Of a stretch of DNA of 64,000 bases, positions 16,889-25,742 are shown piece after piece. The notes below the pieces were generated by a model. The model saw nothing but the letters and a program-made list of their open reading frames with translations, did no database searches and had not been told where the DNA came from. The stretch is taken from assembly GCA_045125935.1 (NCBI GenBank), contig JBGVNW010000068.1, positions 62,001 to 126,000 of the forward strand, in the 5' to 3' direction. The first letter of the stretch is position 1; each line of letters starts with the position of its first letter. The DNA is from CAG-877 sp045125935. Lineage in GTDB: Bacteria; Bacillota_I; Bacilli_A; RF39; UBA660. The position numbers and the translations under genes were made by a program.

Positions 16889-17812
16889 ATGGCACAATTA
16901 GCAATAAAAGGTCACTCAACAAGAGGCAAAGAAGTTATTCAACTTTTAGAAATGTTGGGTGGACATAATAGTTCAAATTTATTTGGTTATGGATCAAAAA
17001 GTGGATATTTTATTACAGATAGTGGAGATATTGGTAGCAGAGAAATTAACTACATTTTAAGTTACTTTACCCTTGAAGAATTTCTTGAAATATATCCTTA
17101 TAAAGTTGGTGACAGGGTGTCTTATCGATCTGATAAACTACTCGAAACCCAAGTAATAACTCATATGCGTTGGGATTCTAATTATGATTGTGTTCTATAT
17201 TATCTTGATAATTGTAATATAATCACAGTTGATGATATTCTTTATAAAATTGGAAGTCCTGAAGATAATATTCCTACAATACAAGATAAAACTACAGTAG
17301 AAACTATGGAAGATAAAGATATGAGTGAACATACATCAGAAATAAACCTAAACCATCCTTGTTTTGATGGACATAATAAAATAGAACTAATAATTCCAGA
17401 AAATTGGAAATTTGAACAAATAGATAATAAAATGTTTGGTATTCGTAAATATCCACAATATCCAAAGACTTATGGAGAATGTTGCGATATATTAGGTTAT
17501 GACCCAAGTGAAGATGAAATAAATTGTTATAAAGGTGGGCTTATTGAATCTTTTGTAAGACTTTTAATATGTCGTAATGCCTATTGGAAGATAGCAGGAG
17601 AGCAGATGGGGTTGGGCAAACCTTGGGAACCAGATTGGGGAGAAAACGATGGTGGGTATAGATACTGTATTCGCAATCGATCGAATAAAATTGTACTTAG
17701 TAATGAATGGCTTGGTGAAAACTATATTTTATCTTTCCCAACCGCAGAAATGCAAGATGAGTTTTATAAGAATTTTAAGGATTTGATAAACAAAGTAAAA
17801 GAATTATTGTAA
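16889..17812 (+). CDS. Phage paralog family protein, shorter copy of 5054-6382
   Basis: 307 aa. IKGHSTRGKEVIQLLEMLGG at the start, YPYKVGDRVSYRS, one YPKTYGECCDILG, CRNAYWKIAGEQMGLGKPWE and FPTAEMQDEFYKNFKDL match the 442-aa paralog, which has an extra YPKTY module. Own promoter. Function unknown. Confidence 0.8.
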   Translation: MAQLAIKGHSTRGKEVIQLLEMLGGHNSSNLFGYGSKSGYFITDSGDIGSREINYILSYFTLEEFLEIYPYKVGDRVSYRSDKLLETQVITHMRWDSNYDCVLYYLDNCNIITVDDILYKIGSPEDNIPTIQDKTTVETMEDKDMSEHTSEINLNHPCFDGHNKIELIIPENWKFEQIDNKMFGIRKYPQYPKTYGECCDILGYDPSEDEINCYKGGLIESFVRLLICRNAYWKIAGEQMGLGKPWEPDWGENDGGYRYCIRNRSNKIVLSNEWLGENYILSFPTAEMQDEFYKNFKDLINKVKELL

Positions 17813-17848
17813 TGACAAAACAAGAATTTGATAGGAATCACCTAAAAT

Positions 17849-17928
17849 AAAAAATAATTATTATTTTAATGAAACTATCAAAAATATTTGGTAGTTTCAT
17901 TTTTTTATATTATATTTGTATTGTAAAA
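17849..17928 (+). promoter_or_regulatory. Merged terminator-promoter cassette
   Basis: Palindrome, hairpin at 17871-17898 with T-run, TATATTTG at 17911-17918. A 12-codon ORF (17813-17851) lies between the previous stop and this element and may be noise. Confidence 0.85.
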
Positions 17929-17951
17929 ATAAACCAATAAAAAATTTAAAA

Positions 17952-18116
17952 ATGACATCAAGATCTACAATCAACATTATTATAACCATTCTAATATGGT
18001 TATGTATACCAATTATTATAATTTCAGAAAATGATATGTTAGATTTATTTATCATTGGATTTCAAATAGGAATGGTATTAATGCAAATTATATTAAATCT
18101 AATAAACAAAGAATAA
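17952..18116 (+). CDS. Small two-helix membrane protein
   Basis: 54 aa from ATG 17952. Segments TINIIITILIWLCIPIIII and LFIIGFQIGMVLMQIIL are hydrophobic, separated by SENDML. A holin-like size and layout, but nothing further supports that role. Confidence 0.55.
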   Translation: MTSRSTINIIITILIWLCIPIIIISENDMLDLFIIGFQIGMVLMQIILNLINKE

Positions 18117-18120
18117 TATA

Positions 18121-18486
18121 ATGAAAACATTTAAATATAATTATTGCATTTTAACAAAAGATGTAATTTATCTATCAGAAGAAAAAATTACTTGCAGACC
18201 TGCATTTGATACATATTTGGAAAATGTTAATATAGACATTTATGATAACGGTATTGCAGAAATTTGTGGTGATGAAATTCTTTTTGGTTTTAATTTTGAT
18301 AAACACAAATTATCAGATATGGATGAAATACCACAAGATGATTTTATAAAACACTATAAGGGTTTCAAACTTTTTGGGTTTTATTTAATTAAACCTTATG
18401 ATTATGTTCCTGCTGGTTGGTACAAAATCAAAGAAAGAAAACCAAAAAAGATAATTCTTAACAAATATAAAATTGAATTCATCTAA
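18121..18486 (+). CDS. Hypothetical protein
   Basis: 121 aa: FKYNYCILTKDVIYLSEEK, acidic middle, then FKLFGFYLIKPYDYVPAGWY and a basic tail KERKPKKIILNKYK. No family recognised. Confidence 0.65.
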   Translation: MKTFKYNYCILTKDVIYLSEEKITCRPAFDTYLENVNIDIYDNGIAEICGDEILFGFNFDKHKLSDMDEIPQDDFIKHYKGFKLFGFYLIKPYDYVPAGWYKIKERKPKKIILNKYKIEFI

Positions 18487-18514
18487 TATATAAAAATTAA
18501 ATAAAAAGATTGAA

Positions 18515-18937
18515 ATGACAAGAGATGAAAAAAATTTACTTTTGATGGATATTTCATCAAGACTTGCTTATGGCGTAAAAGTTGAAGTGGATTTTTATGA
18601 TGAAAATGGTGACGAATATCACACAGGTTTAGGAACCATTTATCAAATAAACAAAGATGGATATTTTTACATTGAAGAAGACGATGATGAAAGAAACATA
18701 GAATTCTGTTTGCCATACTTATATCCGTTACAAAACATCCAAAATATTATAGAGAAACATCAAGAAGAATTTGATGAAATTATAGAAGCTGAACTTGATG
18801 ATGTGTCTGCAGATGTGGTTAGTGTTAATGGTTTTATTAAAACGCTAAATTTATATCACAAATATAATGTGGATTACAGAGGTTTGATTGATATTGGCTT
18901 GGCAAAAGATATTACTAAACTTAATGATATAGGATAA
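18515..18937 (+). CDS. Conserved Bacteroidota phage protein
   Basis: 140 aa: MTRDEKNLLLMDISSRLAYG then VKVEVDFYDENGDEYHTG and YLYPLQNIQNIIEKHQEEF. I know the 'TREEKxLLLxDLxxRLPYGV' opening from many Bacteroides phage and prophage proteins. Function unknown. Confidence 0.75.
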   Translation: MTRDEKNLLLMDISSRLAYGVKVEVDFYDENGDEYHTGLGTIYQINKDGYFYIEEDDDERNIEFCLPYLYPLQNIQNIIEKHQEEFDEIIEAELDDVSADVVSVNGFIKTLNLYHKYNVDYRGLIDIGLAKDITKLNDIG

Positions 18938-19013
18938 AAAAATAATTATTATTTTAAAGAAACTATCAAAAATATTTGGTAGTTTCATTTTTTTATGTTA
19001 TATTTGTAGTAGA
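18938..19013 (+). promoter_or_regulatory. Merged terminator-promoter cassette
   Basis: Palindrome, hairpin GAAACTATC/GGTAGTTTC at 18959-18986, T-run, TATATTTG at 18999-19006. Drives 19031 and probably the radical SAM gene behind it. Confidence 0.85.
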
Positions 19014-19030
19014 AATTAAAACAAATAATT

Positions 19031-19387
19031 ATGTCAAAGATAACTAAACGCAAAGAAACATATAATACCAACAAAAAATTAAAAGTTGGAGATAAATGTA
19101 CATGTCCTATTTGCAAATGTGAATTTACTAAAACACATTATGCACAAGCATTTTGTTGCAATGATTGTAAAGTAAAATTCCATAATGACAGACAAAGAGG
19201 TAAAAGAAATGATTATTATCACATGTATAATATGAAACACCCTGATCGACTTAAAAGAGTTGGTATTGATTTGGAATTTGAAAAATGGAAAGCAAAATAC
19301 TATAATGATAGTGATTGTTTTGGCGACATACCATCAGTAACAATAGATGAGAATGAACTATATAGACAATATTTACAAATATATTAA
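19031..19387 (+). CDS. Small zinc-finger protein
   Basis: 118 aa. After a basic start (SKITKRKETYNTNKKLKVGD) comes CTCPICKCEFTKTHYAQAFC followed by CNDCKVKFHNDRQRGKR: CxxC...CCxxC with a basic tail, as in small nucleic-acid-binding zinc ribbons. It precedes the radical SAM gene by 24 bases with no promoter between them. Confidence 0.7.
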   Translation: MSKITKRKETYNTNKKLKVGDKCTCPICKCEFTKTHYAQAFCCNDCKVKFHNDRQRGKRNDYYHMYNMKHPDRLKRVGIDLEFEKWKAKYYNDSDCFGDIPSVTIDENELYRQYLQIY

Positions 19388-19411
19388 TTAACAAATAATA
19401 ATTTTTATTTT

Positions 19412-21004
19412 ATGAAAATTTTTAGAATCAAAAACAGACGAAATTCGCTAGCAACCAATTCGAGTTCAACACATTCGGTTGTTTATAAAAACAAAGATCA
19501 AGTATTTGAAGATTTGAATATCTTTGATAATAGATATTATGACCGACACACGGAAACTATCGCTGCTAGCCGTGAAGCAAAGATTCGCTATATCTTTGCG
19601 AATATCTTCCGTTGGAACGAACTTGTCGAATTGATGTCAATGAGATATCCCGAAATGAAGGAATATTATCCTTTGGCAAAGGATTATTACGATATTTACT
19701 GTAATGATAAAAAATGGGAAGAACTTCGCAAATCCAATGGTGATGAATATTGGGATTTGTGGGAGGAACGAGATAGTTATATGTTCGGAGACCACATGAG
19801 AGGTAATCTATATAACCATCAAGAACTTTATCTTTCTTATGAATTTCTTTGCAATATTATTGATAGTCCAGATATTGTCATTGTCGGTGGTAGCGACGAA
19901 GCAGACTTTGTATATGATACTATCGATGGGTGTGATGAAATTTCAAGTAGTTTCTCATATATGAAAAATATTACCGAGAAAATAAAAAATGGTAATTACT
20001 ATATATTGTATGGTAGCACATATAACCAAAAGGAAAAGGTAAGATTGCAGGTGGATAGCATTCCAGATATGATACCAGAATATCCAGAACTTGTTGATAT
20101 GAAAATCACAAATGCATGTGAACATAACTGTCCGTTCTGCTATATGGCATCTACACCTAATGGCAAGCATTCAAATTTAAACGACATTTATGAAATTATA
20201 TCTAAATTTAAAATTAAAACAGAATTCGCATTGGGTGGCGGAAATGTGTTGCTACATCCTGATTTTGACAAAATTGTAAGATATATCAAAATTAATGAAC
20301 ATATCGCTAACATTACTATCCGATATGACGATATTGATACTATTAATAACAATGAGACAATCAAGGATGCTATCGAGAAATATGTAAGTGGTATCGGTCT
20401 ATCTGTTCAGAAAGCAAATGATGTAGATGTTGCAACAGACTTCATTAATAAGATGCTCGATCTTGGAAAGCATGTGTCGCTTCATATCATCCCCGAAATG
20501 ATTGGAGTTGACGAAACAATTGCTATCCTTACCAAAATGAATGATATTAACAAACAACGAGTTGCCAATAAGAATTACGATGATCCTTATGCGACAAATA
20601 GATGTAAAGTATTATTTCTTGGTTTGAAGCAATCGGGTAGAGCAAAAAATCTTGAACACAAGTTGCTGTCAGAAGAAAATTTAGATTTATTCGCACAAAC
20701 ATCTGGTTATCAATTTAATGTAGATACTGCATTTATTAACACATACGAAACGTGGTTCGCAGAAACTTTCAATGGTGATGATGAGTTTTTCTTAACAAAA
20801 CATGAAGGCGAGTATTCTATGTTTATTGATGCTGTCAAGATGCAAGCATATACATCATCATATAAAGATGATGGTGGTATTGACCTATACAAATATGATA
20901 GCGAATACGACTATGTTAAGGATATTAATGAAGTGTTCGGAGAGATTCGTAAAAAGAATGGATTTAAAGTTTTTGAAAAACCTGAACCTTATTATAGAAA
21001 ATAA
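19412..21004 (+). CDS. Radical SAM enzyme with N-terminal NSSSTHS motif
   Basis: 530 aa. CEHNCPFC (Cys236, Cys240, Cys243) is the CxxxCxxC [4Fe-4S] signature, followed by LGGGNVLLHPDF (about 274-285), the Gly-rich SAM-binding strand. Radical SAM enzymes cleave S-adenosylmethionine to a 5'-deoxyadenosyl radical. The first 22 residues hold RRNSLATNSSSTHS, a motif I recall at the N-termini of unrelated phage and bacterial proteins. Residues 30-220 match nothing I know. Codon use is somewhat more GC-rich than neighbours. Substrate unknown; peptide, nucleotide or nucleic-acid modification are possible. Confidence 0.8.
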   Translation: MKIFRIKNRRNSLATNSSSTHSVVYKNKDQVFEDLNIFDNRYYDRHTETIAASREAKIRYIFANIFRWNELVELMSMRYPEMKEYYPLAKDYYDIYCNDKKWEELRKSNGDEYWDLWEERDSYMFGDHMRGNLYNHQELYLSYEFLCNIIDSPDIVIVGGSDEADFVYDTIDGCDEISSSFSYMKNITEKIKNGNYYILYGSTYNQKEKVRLQVDSIPDMIPEYPELVDMKITNACEHNCPFCYMASTPNGKHSNLNDIYEIISKFKIKTEFALGGGNVLLHPDFDKIVRYIKINEHIANITIRYDDIDTINNNETIKDAIEKYVSGIGLSVQKANDVDVATDFINKMLDLGKHVSLHIIPEMIGVDETIAILTKMNDINKQRVANKNYDDPYATNRCKVLFLGLKQSGRAKNLEHKLLSEENLDLFAQTSGYQFNVDTAFINTYETWFAETFNGDDEFFLTKHEGEYSMFIDAVKMQAYTSSYKDDGGIDLYKYDSEYDYVKDINEVFGEIRKKNGFKVFEKPEPYYRK

Positions 21005-21016
21005 TAATTATTATAT

Positions 21017-21337
21017 ATGAAAAGAGACATCATAGTTAAAATTTGTGAATGGTTTTTAATTACATCAACATCATTGATAGCAACAATGTCTGCAATCGTT
21101 GGTGATTATTTATCGATGGTGTGGGCGATTTTTGCAATAGTAGCACTTATTGCAATGTCATATATGGAAAAACTTATTGACGAGCGAGATGAAGTTATCA
21201 TTACACAAGAAAAAGTTATTGATGAACTAACTGAATTATATAACACATTAGTGGAAAATTATAACAAGTTAGAAGAAGAAAACAAAGCATTGTTAAACGA
21301 AATGGATAATCAATCGTTGTCTGACAGCAAACAATAA
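21017..21337 (+). CDS. Two-helix membrane protein with coiled coil
   Basis: 106 aa. Two hydrophobic helices (CEWFLITSTSLIATMSAIVG and MVWAIFAIVALIAMSYM) then a heptad-like coiled coil (EKLIDERDEVIITQEKVIDE onward, LYNTLVENYNKLEEENKALL). Spanin-like or membrane-tether layouts look similar; role unknown. Confidence 0.65.
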   Translation: MKRDIIVKICEWFLITSTSLIATMSAIVGDYLSMVWAIFAIVALIAMSYMEKLIDERDEVIITQEKVIDELTELYNTLVENYNKLEEENKALLNEMDNQSLSDSKQ

Positions 21338-21339
21338 AA

Positions 21340-21416
21340 TAATAATTATTATTTTTTAAAACAATCACGAAAATATTTGGCAATTAGAAACAAATGTATT
21401 ATCTTTGTAGAAAATA
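21340..21416 (+). promoter_or_regulatory. Promoter behind AAT-palindrome
   Basis: AATAATAATTATTATTTTTT, then ATATTTGG (TTTGG 21376-21380) and TATCTTTG at 21400-21407. The hairpin seen in other cassettes is lost here. Confidence 0.75.
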
Positions 21417-21424
21417 ATTAAACA

Positions 21425-21802
21425 ATGAGCAAAATGAGCATAGAAGACTATAAGAAAAGAATAGCGTATGGCGAACCATTTATGAAAACTTTATCAAATA
21501 TTTCTATAAAAGATATAGTTGCCGTAATAGAAAAAATCTGGGAAAACTCCTGTGGAAATTTTTATTTCACAATTGAAAACGGAGAATATCTTAAAAAAGA
21601 ATACGCAAATAAAACAATTACTGTTGAATATAATTCTAATCTTGATATTGAAACTATCATAGTGAAATGGAGTTTTTATGATCAAATAAAGATAGAACTA
21701 TCAGCGTATGGTCTGACAGCAACATATAAACCCGAACATGGTCAGAATAAAATAATATATGACATAACTTGGGTACTTGTTAATAGTTGGTTTCAAAATT
21801 AA
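21425..21802 (+). CDS. Hypothetical protein, paralog of the 44474 gene
   Basis: 125 aa. C-terminal YGLTATYKPEHGQNKIIYDI then TWVLVNS parallels IGISITFKPEHRSQEQLVYI then SWSMYCE in the 44474 protein; N-terminal helices have similar placement. Function unknown. Confidence 0.7.
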   Translation: MSKMSIEDYKKRIAYGEPFMKTLSNISIKDIVAVIEKIWENSCGNFYFTIENGEYLKKEYANKTITVEYNSNLDIETIIVKWSFYDQIKIELSAYGLTATYKPEHGQNKIIYDITWVLVNSWFQN

Positions 21803-21861
21803 TGTTGAATTTAATTTGTAATAAATAAAAATTATTTTTTTCGGAATTATCTATTTTAGAC

Positions 21862-21900
21862 TTGGTTTTTAACGAAAAAAATATTATATTTGTAATGATA
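21862..21900 (+). promoter_or_regulatory. Promoter without hairpin
   Basis: TTGG at 21862-21865 and TATATTTG at 21885-21892, upstream of the 21978 gene. The 175-base gap before that gene otherwise shows only AT-rich sequence. Confidence 0.65.
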
Positions 21901-21977
21901 ATGATGTTTATATCAAAAGAATATATAAATACAGAAAACAAAATATTTGAGTTATAACATAATAATTTATAGAATAT

Positions 21978-22907
21978 ATGGAATATATTAATAAATTTGA
22001 TGAATTTCACAACAGCGAAAAAAATGTTGTGAATGAGACCGAAGTGGGAGAAAATAAATTACAACCAATTAATGTCGGGGAACTTAAAATGCTTTACGAA
22101 CCAGAAGAAGTTGAAAAGTATTTACCTTTGGTTTGGGAAATGCTAAAAAAATCCTATGAAGGTATAGGGGGATTGAAGGCATATCGTGGATATAATGATT
22201 TTAAGGAAAAAAAACATCTTTTAATGGTTGTAAGGGATTTTAATAACCAAGATTTATTAGCGTGCGCCGTATTCCGTAGAATAGAAAGTAGTTTAAAAAT
22301 GACCGCCATTGGTTGTAATCAAGAAAATAATGGAAAACTCGCTTTACAACAGATAATACAACACACAATATCAGAATTAGAATTACATTATTGGACAGAA
22401 GTCAGTGGTGTAATAGAATATTATTTCAAAAAACATAAGGGATTTCCAATGCCCAATACTATCGCAAGCAAAATACTAGGAGTGTCTGATAACCTTGTTA
22501 TACCATCAAAGAAAGATATGGTTCATTATGATAGAGTCATTGTAAGAGATAGAGAGAAATTCACAAAAATGATATATGGAATAAAATCTGAAGAAATATT
22601 CCAAGATGCGATATCTGAGTTTGATGACTATTATGACTTTATGAAGGAGGTCAATAAAATAGTCAATGAGTCTAAAGAAACTAAATATTCTGTAAAGCAG
22701 GCTATTTACATCATTGAGAACTTATATACGATGCACGAAGATAATGCTATCAACGAACTAACTCCAAAATGGCACGATGCATTGAGAGATAGTGTGGAAG
22801 TGTTGAATTTAGTCAAAGAAAAAGACCAAACCATTTCAGACTATATTGAATATGGTAAATATCTGTTATCGGATATGCAGGTATTGACACTAAATGTTAT
22901 ACAATAA
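21978..22907 (+). CDS. Possible GNAT-like phage protein
   Basis: 309 aa, starting MEYINKFDEFHNSEKN, an opening like those at 60494 (MSLIQKYSKFINE) and 63901 (MIKTFEQFNQ). Residues 60-150 alternate strands and helices (LLMVVRDFNNQDLLACAVFR, MTAIGCNQENNGKLALQQII) in the manner of an acyltransferase fold, but no clear acetyl-CoA loop is visible. The C-terminal half is helical. GNAT assignment is tentative. Confidence 0.55.
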   Translation: MEYINKFDEFHNSEKNVVNETEVGENKLQPINVGELKMLYEPEEVEKYLPLVWEMLKKSYEGIGGLKAYRGYNDFKEKKHLLMVVRDFNNQDLLACAVFRRIESSLKMTAIGCNQENNGKLALQQIIQHTISELELHYWTEVSGVIEYYFKKHKGFPMPNTIASKILGVSDNLVIPSKKDMVHYDRVIVRDREKFTKMIYGIKSEEIFQDAISEFDDYYDFMKEVNKIVNESKETKYSVKQAIYIIENLYTMHEDNAINELTPKWHDALRDSVEVLNLVKEKDQTISDYIEYGKYLLSDMQVLTLNVIQ

Positions 22908-23017
22908 ACAAAAGATTGACTTGTTATAATAGAGTATTCTTTGTCGTTTTTATTATGACATAATCCAACAAACACACCTTAATTACAAGTATAAAGTAGA
23001 TAATTTCGTTTTTTTAT
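22908..23017 (+). other. Intergenic stretch
   Basis: 110 bases, AT-rich. TTGACTTGTTATAATAG near 22916 resembles fused -35/-10 words with only a few bases between, so it is probably not a promoter. No hairpin or palindrome element is seen. Confidence 0.3.
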
Positions 23018-23398
23018 ATGTTTGATAAATCACAGCGGGGAAGTTTTAAATATCACTTTGCACATCTTTTTGCTTTCAATATGACAGCATTAAATCTTGG
23101 AGTTTGGAAATTCAAATATTTATTTCACGATTTTGAGAAACCTTGGTTGATGTTGATATGGGAAGATTATTCAAGAGTACAGCAATATCACCGAAAGCAT
23201 AATAATCATCATTTAGAATATAAAGGAAATTATGATTTTGAAGCAATGGTAATAGACTGGGAATGTAGTCGATTTACAAAATCAGCAATGTCATGGACAG
23301 CAAGACAAGAATATGAGCGAGTACTTGCAGAATCACCAGAATTACCAAAATGGGTATTTCATGGCATAGAATCAACATTAATTAAATTAGGTTTATAA
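23018..23398 (+). CDS. DUF5662-like phage protein
   Basis: 126 aa. FKYLFHDFEKPWLMLIWEDY followed by QYHRKHNNHHLEY gives an H-D...H-x3-H-x2-HH arrangement that I associate with the DUF5662 family, which looks like a small metal-dependent HD-type hydrolase. Activity unknown. Its stop overlaps the YopX start. Confidence 0.65.
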   Translation: MFDKSQRGSFKYHFAHLFAFNMTALNLGVWKFKYLFHDFEKPWLMLIWEDYSRVQQYHRKHNNHHLEYKGNYDFEAMVIDWECSRFTKSAMSWTARQEYERVLAESPELPKWVFHGIESTLIKLGL

Positions 23399-23850
23399 TG
23401 AAAAATTTGAAGTTTAGAGCAAAACGGTATAGCGATGGTAAATGGGTATATGGTAGTGGAGTTATATTTTGCGATGATTGTTGTTTCATAGATAAACGAG
23501 ACGAATGCTATATTCAGAGACCATATGCTTTCAGGGGAAATACACATTTTATAGAATTAGCATCAGTCATGTGTCTCGATAACACAGTCTGTCAATTTAC
23601 AGGAATTAAAGATAAAAATGGTAAAGAAATTTATGACGGAGATATTATTCGAAGTTTTGACAGCAATAACAACGAGATTATACATTATATAACATGGCGA
23701 GAAACTGAAGCGAGATTTGTCGCAGTATATGATTATATCAATAAATGGCATATAGATTTAACATGTGGTCTACATCAAAAGTGGATAGATGAATACGGTA
23801 AAGAAATAATTGGAAATATATACGATAATCCAGAAATATTAAATAAATAA
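23398..23850 (+). CDS. YopX family protein
   Basis: 150 aa. LKFRAKRYSDGKWVYGSGVI, then CQFTGIKDKNGKEIYDGDII and the closing IIGNIYDNPEIL are the defining segments of the YopX family, common in phages and prophages of Firmicutes and Bacteroidota. Function unknown. Coupled with the previous gene (TAATGA). Confidence 0.9.
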   Translation: MKNLKFRAKRYSDGKWVYGSGVIFCDDCCFIDKRDECYIQRPYAFRGNTHFIELASVMCLDNTVCQFTGIKDKNGKEIYDGDIIRSFDSNNNEIIHYITWRETEARFVAVYDYINKWHIDLTCGLHQKWIDEYGKEIIGNIYDNPEILNK

Positions 23851-23851
23851 A

Positions 23852-24055
23852 ATGAATGTAAAAATCAATACACTACACATGCCAATAGACGATTATATTG
23901 GTAAAGACTTATATGAGGTTGCTGTCGAAATATGTGATAAAAAAGATCCGTTTGGTGTTTATAAATGGAGATGGAAAACATTTGCTGTATATGAGTCAGA
24001 ATTAATCGCAAACTTTGTTGCTGAAAGCATACGCAATGGCGATATAGAATTTTAA
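23852..24055 (+). CDS. Hypothetical protein
   Basis: 67 aa: MPIDDYIGKDLYEVAVEICD, YKWRWKTFAVYESELIANFV. No family recognised. Part of the 23018-26525 chain, which has almost no intergenic space and no internal promoter. Confidence 0.65.
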   Translation: MNVKINTLHMPIDDYIGKDLYEVAVEICDKKDPFGVYKWRWKTFAVYESELIANFVAESIRNGDIEF

Positions 24056-24064
24056 TTTATTTTT

Positions 24065-24280
24065 ATGACACAAGAAATTTTTAAACAACAGATAGAACTA
24101 TTTGTTGATCGCTATCAAGAAAAAATGCGTAGAGCAAAAACCAAAGCAGAGCAAAATGCTATATTAGATGATATAATTCTAATAAAAGGAACTATTGCCA
24201 GAACATTGAGATTGTGCTGTCAGTATCCAGACCTTGCGAAAGAATATATGGAAAATCAACCGAAAGCAACAATGGATTAA
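24065..24280 (+). CDS. Hypothetical helical protein
   Basis: 71 aa, nearly all helix: EIFKQQIELFVDRYQEKMRR, AEQNAILDDIILIKGTIART. Function unknown. Confidence 0.65.
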   Translation: MTQEIFKQQIELFVDRYQEKMRRAKTKAEQNAILDDIILIKGTIARTLRLCCQYPDLAKEYMENQPKATMD

Positions 24281-24292
24281 AATAATAAAACA

Positions 24293-24982
24293 ATGAGTAA
24301 GAAAAAAACTAAAGATGAAATAACACTTGAGAATTATAAGAATCATGTTGGTGAATGGGTTTGTAGCATCTGTGCATCGGGAAGTAGTCAACCAGCAAAA
24401 AATATACAAAATTTAAGAGGGTTGGGATATGCTTTCAAAGAAACATCAACAGGTAGATATGCAAAGCAGTGTTTTTGTGAAAAATGTGGATGTAATCGAA
24501 CACATTATATGTTGCTTTCAGCAGAACCAACATTTGATGAAAAAACAAGATGTATAATCACTCCTGAACAAAGAGAACGAATAATACCTTTATTTGAAAG
24601 CAGAGATGCTTTTACTGGTGCAAAAATTACTACAAGAGCAGAAATTGATCATAAAAAACCATTTGCCAGATTGGAACAAGATATAGATGTTTCGCTTCTT
24701 TCTGATGAAGAAATAAAAAAACATTTTCAACTTTTAACACGAGACCATAATCTATTAAAGGATAGAAAATGCCAACAATGTATTAAAACTAATAAGAGAC
24801 CTTCTTTCTTAGGTAAAAAATATTGGTATGCTGGTGATGAAAAATTCACGGGAGATTGTGAAGGATGTGGATATTACGATGGTGTGAAATGGACAGAAGA
24901 ATTTAATAAAGAGGAAGTAAGAGAAATAGCACGAAAAAACTTAATATCATATCTATATAAATATATCGACAGCAATAAATAA
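24293..24982 (+). CDS. HNH restriction-endonuclease-like protein
   Basis: 229 aa. N-terminal EWVCSICASGSSQPA then CEKCGCNRTHYMLLS; HNH-like core AEIDHKKPFARLEQDID...RDHNLLKDRKCQQC, with Asp-His and the later Asn in register; and a final CEGCGYYDGVKWTEEFNK. I recognise this order from HNH-type restriction endonucleases of bacteria. It would cut double-stranded DNA; specificity unknown. The next gene is a divergent copy without the catalytic residues. Confidence 0.7.
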   Translation: MSKKKTKDEITLENYKNHVGEWVCSICASGSSQPAKNIQNLRGLGYAFKETSTGRYAKQCFCEKCGCNRTHYMLLSAEPTFDEKTRCIITPEQRERIIPLFESRDAFTGAKITTRAEIDHKKPFARLEQDIDVSLLSDEEIKKHFQLLTRDHNLLKDRKCQQCIKTNKRPSFLGKKYWYAGDEKFTGDCEGCGYYDGVKWTEEFNKEEVREIARKNLISYLYKYIDSNK

Positions 24983-25012
24983 TATTGAGTAAAAATAAAT
25001 AATAATTATTTT

Positions 25013-25741
25013 ATGGATAAAAAAAGTCAAGTAGATTCGGCACTTAATATGTGCATTAATAACCTCAACGAATGGGTGTGCAGTTCTTGTGCAACTGACA
25101 ATTGCGATCAACCAGCAGCAGTTTTCAAGTTGTTGCGAAATAAAGGATATAAATTTGAGGAAACAGCAAGTGGTAAATTTAGTAAGAAAATATTTTGCCC
25201 AATATGTGGTAAAACACAAACACATTACAAATTGCTATCAGACGATCCAAATTTTGACGAAAATGATAATAATAATGCAATTCCACAAAGACAATATATT
25301 AGAATTCAAAATATTCTGGACAATGTAGAAGCATATAATTTGTGGAAAGCATCATCTAAACCACAGGTAGATAAAAAAACACCTGTGTCAAGAGAGAAGG
25401 ATGTAGAAGATATTTCAACATTATCTAATGAAGAAATTAAAAATCGCTATCAACTTTTAACACAAGAACATGTTGCGTTAAAAAATAAGGCGTGCAACCA
25501 CTGCATGAAATACGGCATCAGACCTCCTTTTATGGGAAAGAAATTCTACTATGCTGGAGATGATATTTACAGAGGAACTTGTGAAGGTTGTGGTTGGCAC
25601 GATGGAGCAAAATGGACAGCAGAACTTAACAAATTACTTGAGGATTACTATCGCCTTAAGGAACTTGAAGATGAATACACAAAAGAGAAGAATAATTATA
25701 TCAATTATATCAAATATCTTACAAGTTTTAAAAAAGAGTAA
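25013..25741 (+). CDS. Inactivated HNH restriction-like paralog
   Basis: 242 aa, collinear with 24293-24982: EWVCSSCATDNCDQPAAV, CGKTQTHYKLLS, KACNHCMKYGIRPPFMGKKF, CEGCGWHDGAKWTAELNK. In the core, IDHKKPF is replaced by VDKKTPV and DHNLLK by EHVALK, so both the HNH His and Asn are gone while the Cys framework is kept. It may be a regulatory or DNA-binding partner. Preceded by an AAT-palindrome directly before ATG. Confidence 0.75.
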   Translation: MDKKSQVDSALNMCINNLNEWVCSSCATDNCDQPAAVFKLLRNKGYKFEETASGKFSKKIFCPICGKTQTHYKLLSDDPNFDENDNNNAIPQRQYIRIQNILDNVEAYNLWKASSKPQVDKKTPVSREKDVEDISTLSNEEIKNRYQLLTQEHVALKNKACNHCMKYGIRPPFMGKKFYYAGDDIYRGTCEGCGWHDGAKWTAELNKLLEDYYRLKELEDEYTKEKNNYINYIKYLTSFKKE

Positions 25742-25742
25742 C

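Noticed and set aside
22916..22932. E. coli-type promoter TTGACT...TATAAT
   Set aside because: The boxes are only about four bases apart, and the phage otherwise uses the Bacteroidota consensus.
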